A stretch of 8,252 bases of DNA, from contig JAIDKJ010000375.1 in the NCBI GenBank assembly GCA_029051835.1, positions 1-8,252 on the forward strand, written 5' to 3'. The stretch comes from Paramuribaculum sp. (GTDB lineage: Bacteria; Bacteroidota; Bacteroidia; Bacteroidales; Muribaculaceae). Under the pieces are notes generated by a model. It was not told where the DNA came from. It did not search any database and saw only the letters and a list, made by a program, of their open reading frames with translations. A program made the translations under genes and the position numbers. Shown here one piece after another: positions 5,091-8,252 of the stretch; position 1 is the first letter of the stretch; the number at the start of each line of letters is the position of its first letter.

Positions 5091-7235
5091 ATGAAAGCAA
5101 GCCTGAGGCCAGCGCTAATATCGGCCATTGCACTCATGCTGCCATTCACAGGCCTTGCCGAAACTTATATCGGCAAGGTACTTGATGAAACAGGGAGTCC
5201 GCTGCCAGGAGCTGCAGTCAGAATCGACGGCTGCCGGCAGCCGGTCATCACCGACACCGACGGAAAATACAGTTTCATTCTGCCAGACAGGTCTACGGCC
5301 CGGATAACAGTAAGCTATGTAGGCTATACTTCCGGATCCGCCGTCATACGCTCGGACGGATCGGAAAAAGACAATACTGTCCGACTGTCGGCCGACCCGA
5401 CCATGCTCAACGAGGTGGTGGTCACAGCCACGCGCACTCCTAAAGCGCTGAAAGATGTGCCGGTGGTGACGCGCGTCATCTCTGCCGAAGAGATCGGCAA
5501 GACCGATGCCACCAACATACAGGATCTCCTGACCGAAGAATTGCCTGGACTGGAGTTCGGCTACGCCATGAGCCAGGAAACCTCGCTCAACATGAGCGGA
5601 TTCGGAGGCAACGCGGTGCTCTTCCTCGTCGACGGCGAACGACTTGCCGGCGAAACGATGGACAATGTCGACTACAACCGGCTCAATCTGGAGAACGTGG
5701 GGAAGGTGGAGATCGTCAAAGGAGCTTCATCGGCTCTGTACGGAGCCAACGCCGTTGGCGGCGTGGTCAATCTCATAACAAAAGAGAACAACGAGCCATG
5801 GCGCCTCAACATCAACTCGCGTTACCGCAATGCCGGCAAAGAGTGGCGCAGCGGGGGCGATTTAAGTTTCAATACCGGCAAATGGAACTCGAACACCTCC
5901 GTACAATACTCGACGATGAATACAATACGGCTCACCGACGCATTCGACACCGAATCGAAGATCCACGAGATATATGGAGGAAGCACGCTGAATATCAAAG
6001 AACGGCTTACCTACCGTCTGTCGGACCGCCTGCGCCTGATCGCACGCGGAGGCTACTTCGCGCGTGTCAGCGACCGCGCCAACTACGATGACCATTATCA
6101 CGACTACAATGGCGGCCTGCGCGGCATCTGGAATATCGACGACAGTCAGAATCTGGAACTGTCATACAGCTACGACCGGTATGACAAGGCGCGATTTGTC
6201 AACGACAACCGCACCCACGACCACGATTACAGCAACCGACAGCACATAGTACACGGCCTCTACACCAAATTCTGGGGTGTCAACGGACTGACAGTAGGCG
6301 CGGACTACATGCACGACTATCTGACCACCTATCAGTTTGTCGACAACGAATCGCATTCACAGACATCGATCGACGCATTCGTACAGTTTGACTACAACCC
6401 GCTGTCGTGGCTCAACATTGTGGCGTCGGTGCGCGACGACTATTTCTCTAAATCGGACAACAACGCCGTCACATCGCGCATCGCCACGATGTTCAAACTC
6501 AAGCCGCTGTCGATCCGTGCCTCATATTCGGGCGGATTCCGCGCTCCGACGCTCAAGGAGATGTATATGTGCTTTGACATGGCCGGAATACAGATGATCT
6601 ACGGCAACCCCGACCTGAAGCCGGAAAGAAGCCACAACTTCAATCTGGCGCTGGAGCGCAACGGTCAGGTACGAGGCGGACTCCTCTCCGGCTCTTACAG
6701 TCTGACCCTTTCGGGCTACTACAACTACTACGACAGCCGCATCACCACCACCGACTTTCCGGCTACGGCCGACATGGAGGAGGGAGCGATATATGCCAAC
6801 GAAAATGGCGTGAAAGTGACGGGAGCCGACTTCACAGCCCGCTACCGCATGGCATCGGGCATAGGCGCATCGCTGAGCTACAATTATCTCCACGTAGCCA
6901 ACCGTTCGCTCGACTCGCAGTTCAGCCAGCCGCGTCCGCATTCGGCCACATGGCGCATCGACTATGACCGCCTGTTGTGCAGCGGCTACAGGATCTACGC
7001 CGGTCTGTCGGGCAGATACCTTTCGAAAGCCTCAAGCCGATATGACACCGACGGCGCATATTCGCTCTGGAAATTCACCCTTCAGCCCCGGCTCTGGCCC
7101 GGAATCACTGTAACTTTCGTCATCGCCACCCTATTGAACTACAAACCGAACATCTATTACTGGAATTCCGCTCCCACCAACGGCCGCACATGGTCTGTCG
7201 GACTTTCAATCGACGTCAACGACATCATCAAATAA
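5091..7235 (+). CDS. TonB-dependent outer-membrane receptor, HmuR/BtuB-like (heme, cobalamin or related ligand)
   Basis: This is a full-length TonB-dependent transporter of 714 residues. In order: a signal peptide (about 1-23, cleavage near GLA-ETY); a CarboxypepD_reg-like domain (about 25-100, IGKVLDETGSPLPGAAV), typical of Bacteroidetes receptors; the TonB-box-like NEVVVTATRT at 107-116; a plug domain (about 118-230) with VPVVTRVISAEEI, FLVDGERL and KVEIVKGASSALYGANAVGGVVNLIT; and a 22-strand barrel ending WSVGLSIDVNDIIK. The FRAP box (483-486) and NPDL box (506-509) are the pair found in heme receptors, and FRAP/NPDL-like segments also occur in BtuB-type receptors. Unusually, no His lies between them: the segment has Met491, Met493, Cys494, Met497 and Met502. 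Extracellular-looking stretches are His/Asp-rich (DDHYHDY at 333-339, THDHDY at 375-380). It sits between a surface lipoprotein and a CobN/HmuS-like gene, so a tetrapyrrole substrate is likely. Heme is favoured over cobalamin, but this is not settled. Confidence 0.88.
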   Translation: MKASLRPALISAIALMLPFTGLAETYIGKVLDETGSPLPGAAVRIDGCRQPVITDTDGKYSFILPDRSTARITVSYVGYTSGSAVIRSDGSEKDNTVRLSADPTMLNEVVVTATRTPKALKDVPVVTRVISAEEIGKTDATNIQDLLTEELPGLEFGYAMSQETSLNMSGFGGNAVLFLVDGERLAGETMDNVDYNRLNLENVGKVEIVKGASSALYGANAVGGVVNLITKENNEPWRLNINSRYRNAGKEWRSGGDLSFNTGKWNSNTSVQYSTMNTIRLTDAFDTESKIHEIYGGSTLNIKERLTYRLSDRLRLIARGGYFARVSDRANYDDHYHDYNGGLRGIWNIDDSQNLELSYSYDRYDKARFVNDNRTHDHDYSNRQHIVHGLYTKFWGVNGLTVGADYMHDYLTTYQFVDNESHSQTSIDAFVQFDYNPLSWLNIVASVRDDYFSKSDNNAVTSRIATMFKLKPLSIRASYSGGFRAPTLKEMYMCFDMAGIQMIYGNPDLKPERSHNFNLALERNGQVRGGLLSGSYSLTLSGYYNYYDSRITTTDFPATADMEEGAIYANENGVKVTGADFTARYRMASGIGASLSYNYLHVANRSLDSQFSQPRPHSATWRIDYDRLLCSGYRIYAGLSGRYLSKASSRYDTDGAYSLWKFTLQPRLWPGITVTFVIATLLNYKPNIYYWNSAPTNGRTWSVGLSIDVNDIIK

Positions 7236-7241
7236 CCGCAG

Positions 7242-8252
7242 ATGAGCAAAAAAAGAATAATCATATTATCGATAGCTTGCGCCGGCATAGTCGGTGCAGG
7301 CTTCCTGCTTTGGAATAGTCTGGCTTCGCGGACACACATCGCTTTTGTCAACTATCAGGCTATCACACTCGGACAGATCTCCAAAGCCAACGACAACTCT
7401 TCCGTGACTATCCACGAGCTCACAGCCGATCAGCTTGACAAGGCGGGCAAGTATGACATGGTATTCGTCAACGGCATGGGACTTCGCATCGATGCCGGGC
7501 AGAGGCAGCATCTCATTGACGCGGCCGAAGCGGGCACTCCGGTGCTCACCACCGCCGCCACCAATCCGCAGAACCAGATTAATTCGGTGGACTCCATCGA
7601 CAGCGAGTTTCTGCACCAGTATCTCGCCGGAGGACGCGGCAACTACCGCAACATGCTCCGGTACGTCAGAAAATTCATCGACGGCAAGCGACTGTTCGTC
7701 GATCAACCCGGCGACCCGGTGGTTGCAGCAGGGTCGATGATCTATCATCCGTCGGACAATGACGACGACGATCTCCACTTCGAATCGGTCAACGGCTACG
7801 AACAGTGGCTTAAACAAAGCGGCCGATGGAGCGACACGGCTCCCCGCATCATACTCACCGGACAGATGGGTGTGGCCGACAGTCTTGTAGAACAGCTCGA
7901 ACGCACCGGCAACATAGTATATCCCGTCAACGTCATACAGACATTCATAGCCGCCGGCCACGCCGACTCCATCAACGCATCGGCCATGATCAACATGGCG
8001 CACGGACGCATGGGCGATGCCGTGACACGCTGGCTCGAAGTCAACAACTTGCCGCTGTTCGCCCCCGTCAACGCCAACCGCGACTACGACGAATGGATGG
8101 CCGACAAGATGGGCATAAGCGGAGGCTTTCTGTCGCAGAGCATCGTCACTCCCGAAATAGACGGCGCGATCCGCCCCTACACACTCTTCGCCCACTTCAC
8201 CGGCGACGACGGATTACCGACCGTTGAAGCCATCCCGGGGCGTCTGGATGAT
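7242..8252 (+). CDS. hmuS: Membrane-anchored CobN/HmuS-like chelatase, N-terminal part (3' end cut off by window)
   Basis: The frame starts at ATG 7242, 6 nt after the receptor stop, and is still open at the window end (337 codons seen; the family usually exceeds 1,200). Residues 2-5 (SKKR) precede one hydrophobic helix (about 6-24), so the protein should be anchored in the inner membrane with the body facing the periplasm. The CobN superfamily is recognised from the overall pattern: early alpha/beta segments YDMVFVNGMG and GTPVLTTAAT; APRIILTGQ with a following helix; NIVYPVNVIQTF; and especially GISGGFLSQSIVTPEIDG (291-308), matching the CobN L/M-x(n)-PELDG segment. Soluble CobN inserts cobalt with ATPase partners CobS/CobT. 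The anchored form next to a TonB receptor instead resembles HmuS of Bacteroidales hmu operons, reported to remove iron from heme. No ATPase subunit is visible here. ExbB/ExbD-like and DUF2149-type genes would be expected downstream. The symbol is tentative; cobN-like is the safe reading. Confidence 0.82.
   Translation, partial: MSKKRIIILSIACAGIVGAGFLLWNSLASRTHIAFVNYQAITLGQISKANDNSSVTIHELTADQLDKAGKYDMVFVNGMGLRIDAGQRQHLIDAAEAGTPVLTTAATNPQNQINSVDSIDSEFLHQYLAGGRGNYRNMLRYVRKFIDGKRLFVDQPGDPVVAAGSMIYHPSDNDDDDLHFESVNGYEQWLKQSGRWSDTAPRIILTGQMGVADSLVEQLERTGNIVYPVNVIQTFIAAGHADSINASAMINMAHGRMGDAVTRWLEVNNLPLFAPVNANRDYDEWMADKMGISGGFLSQSIVTPEIDGAIRPYTLFAHFTGDDGLPTVEAIPGRLDD

Noticed and set aside
7266..8195. 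A 309-residue open frame on the minus strand
   Set aside because: It lies wholly antisense to the CobN-like gene, has a low-complexity Val/Gly/His composition with no recognisable motif, and is explained by the GC-rich codon pattern of the real gene.

Overview
The window looks like a chromosomal segment of a Bacteroidales gut-type bacterium, probably Muribaculaceae or a close relative. The evidence is a GC-rich coding sequence with a CarboxypepD_reg-like extension on a TonB-dependent receptor, a lipoprotein with an acidic surface-export stretch after its lipobox cysteine, weak Shine-Dalgarno sites, and promoters of the Bacteroidetes TTTG / TAnnTTTG type. The taxonomic call is inference from these features, not from a marker gene.

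Layout. Three genes read rightward on the left side: the 3' two thirds of a UDP-glucose 6-dehydrogenase gene (cut by the window start), a PfkB-family sugar kinase resembling fructokinase (731-1609), and a ten-helix bile acid:sodium symporter (BASS) family transporter (1647-2624). They are closely spaced, with no promoter seen between them. They converge on a leftward two-gene regulatory unit: a LuxR-type regulator whose N-terminal two thirds looks like a RIC/YtfE di-iron hemerythrin-like protein (4367-3408), followed by an OmpR/PhoB-type response regulator (3411-2698) joined to it by an ATGA stop/start overlap. No histidine kinase is present.

Divergent from the regulators, across about 240 bp, starts a compact rightward operon: a small calycin-like surface lipoprotein (4606-5085), a TonB-dependent receptor of the HmuR/BtuB type (5091-7235, gap 5 nt), and a membrane-anchored CobN/HmuS-like chelatase (7242 to beyond the window end, gap 6 nt). 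This is the architecture of a Bacteroidales heme or other tetrapyrrole acquisition locus: surface capture, outer-membrane import, then metal removal or handling at the periplasmic face of the inner membrane.

The intergenic region holds a near-perfect Bacteroidetes promoter for the regulators, a good -7 box with a weak -33 for the uptake operon, and a Fur-box-like sequence between them. The most interesting idea is that the hemerythrin-LuxR protein is an iron/oxygen/NO-responsive switch for the adjacent tetrapyrrole operon. It would parallel the Porphyromonas gingivalis LuxR-family regulator PG1237 (CdhR), reported to control hmuY/hmuR. The receptor also lacks the usual histidine between its FRAP and NPDL boxes and carries methionines and a cysteine there instead, so its ligand may not be ordinary heme. 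No RNA genes, CRISPR arrays, insertion sequences or phage genes were seen.
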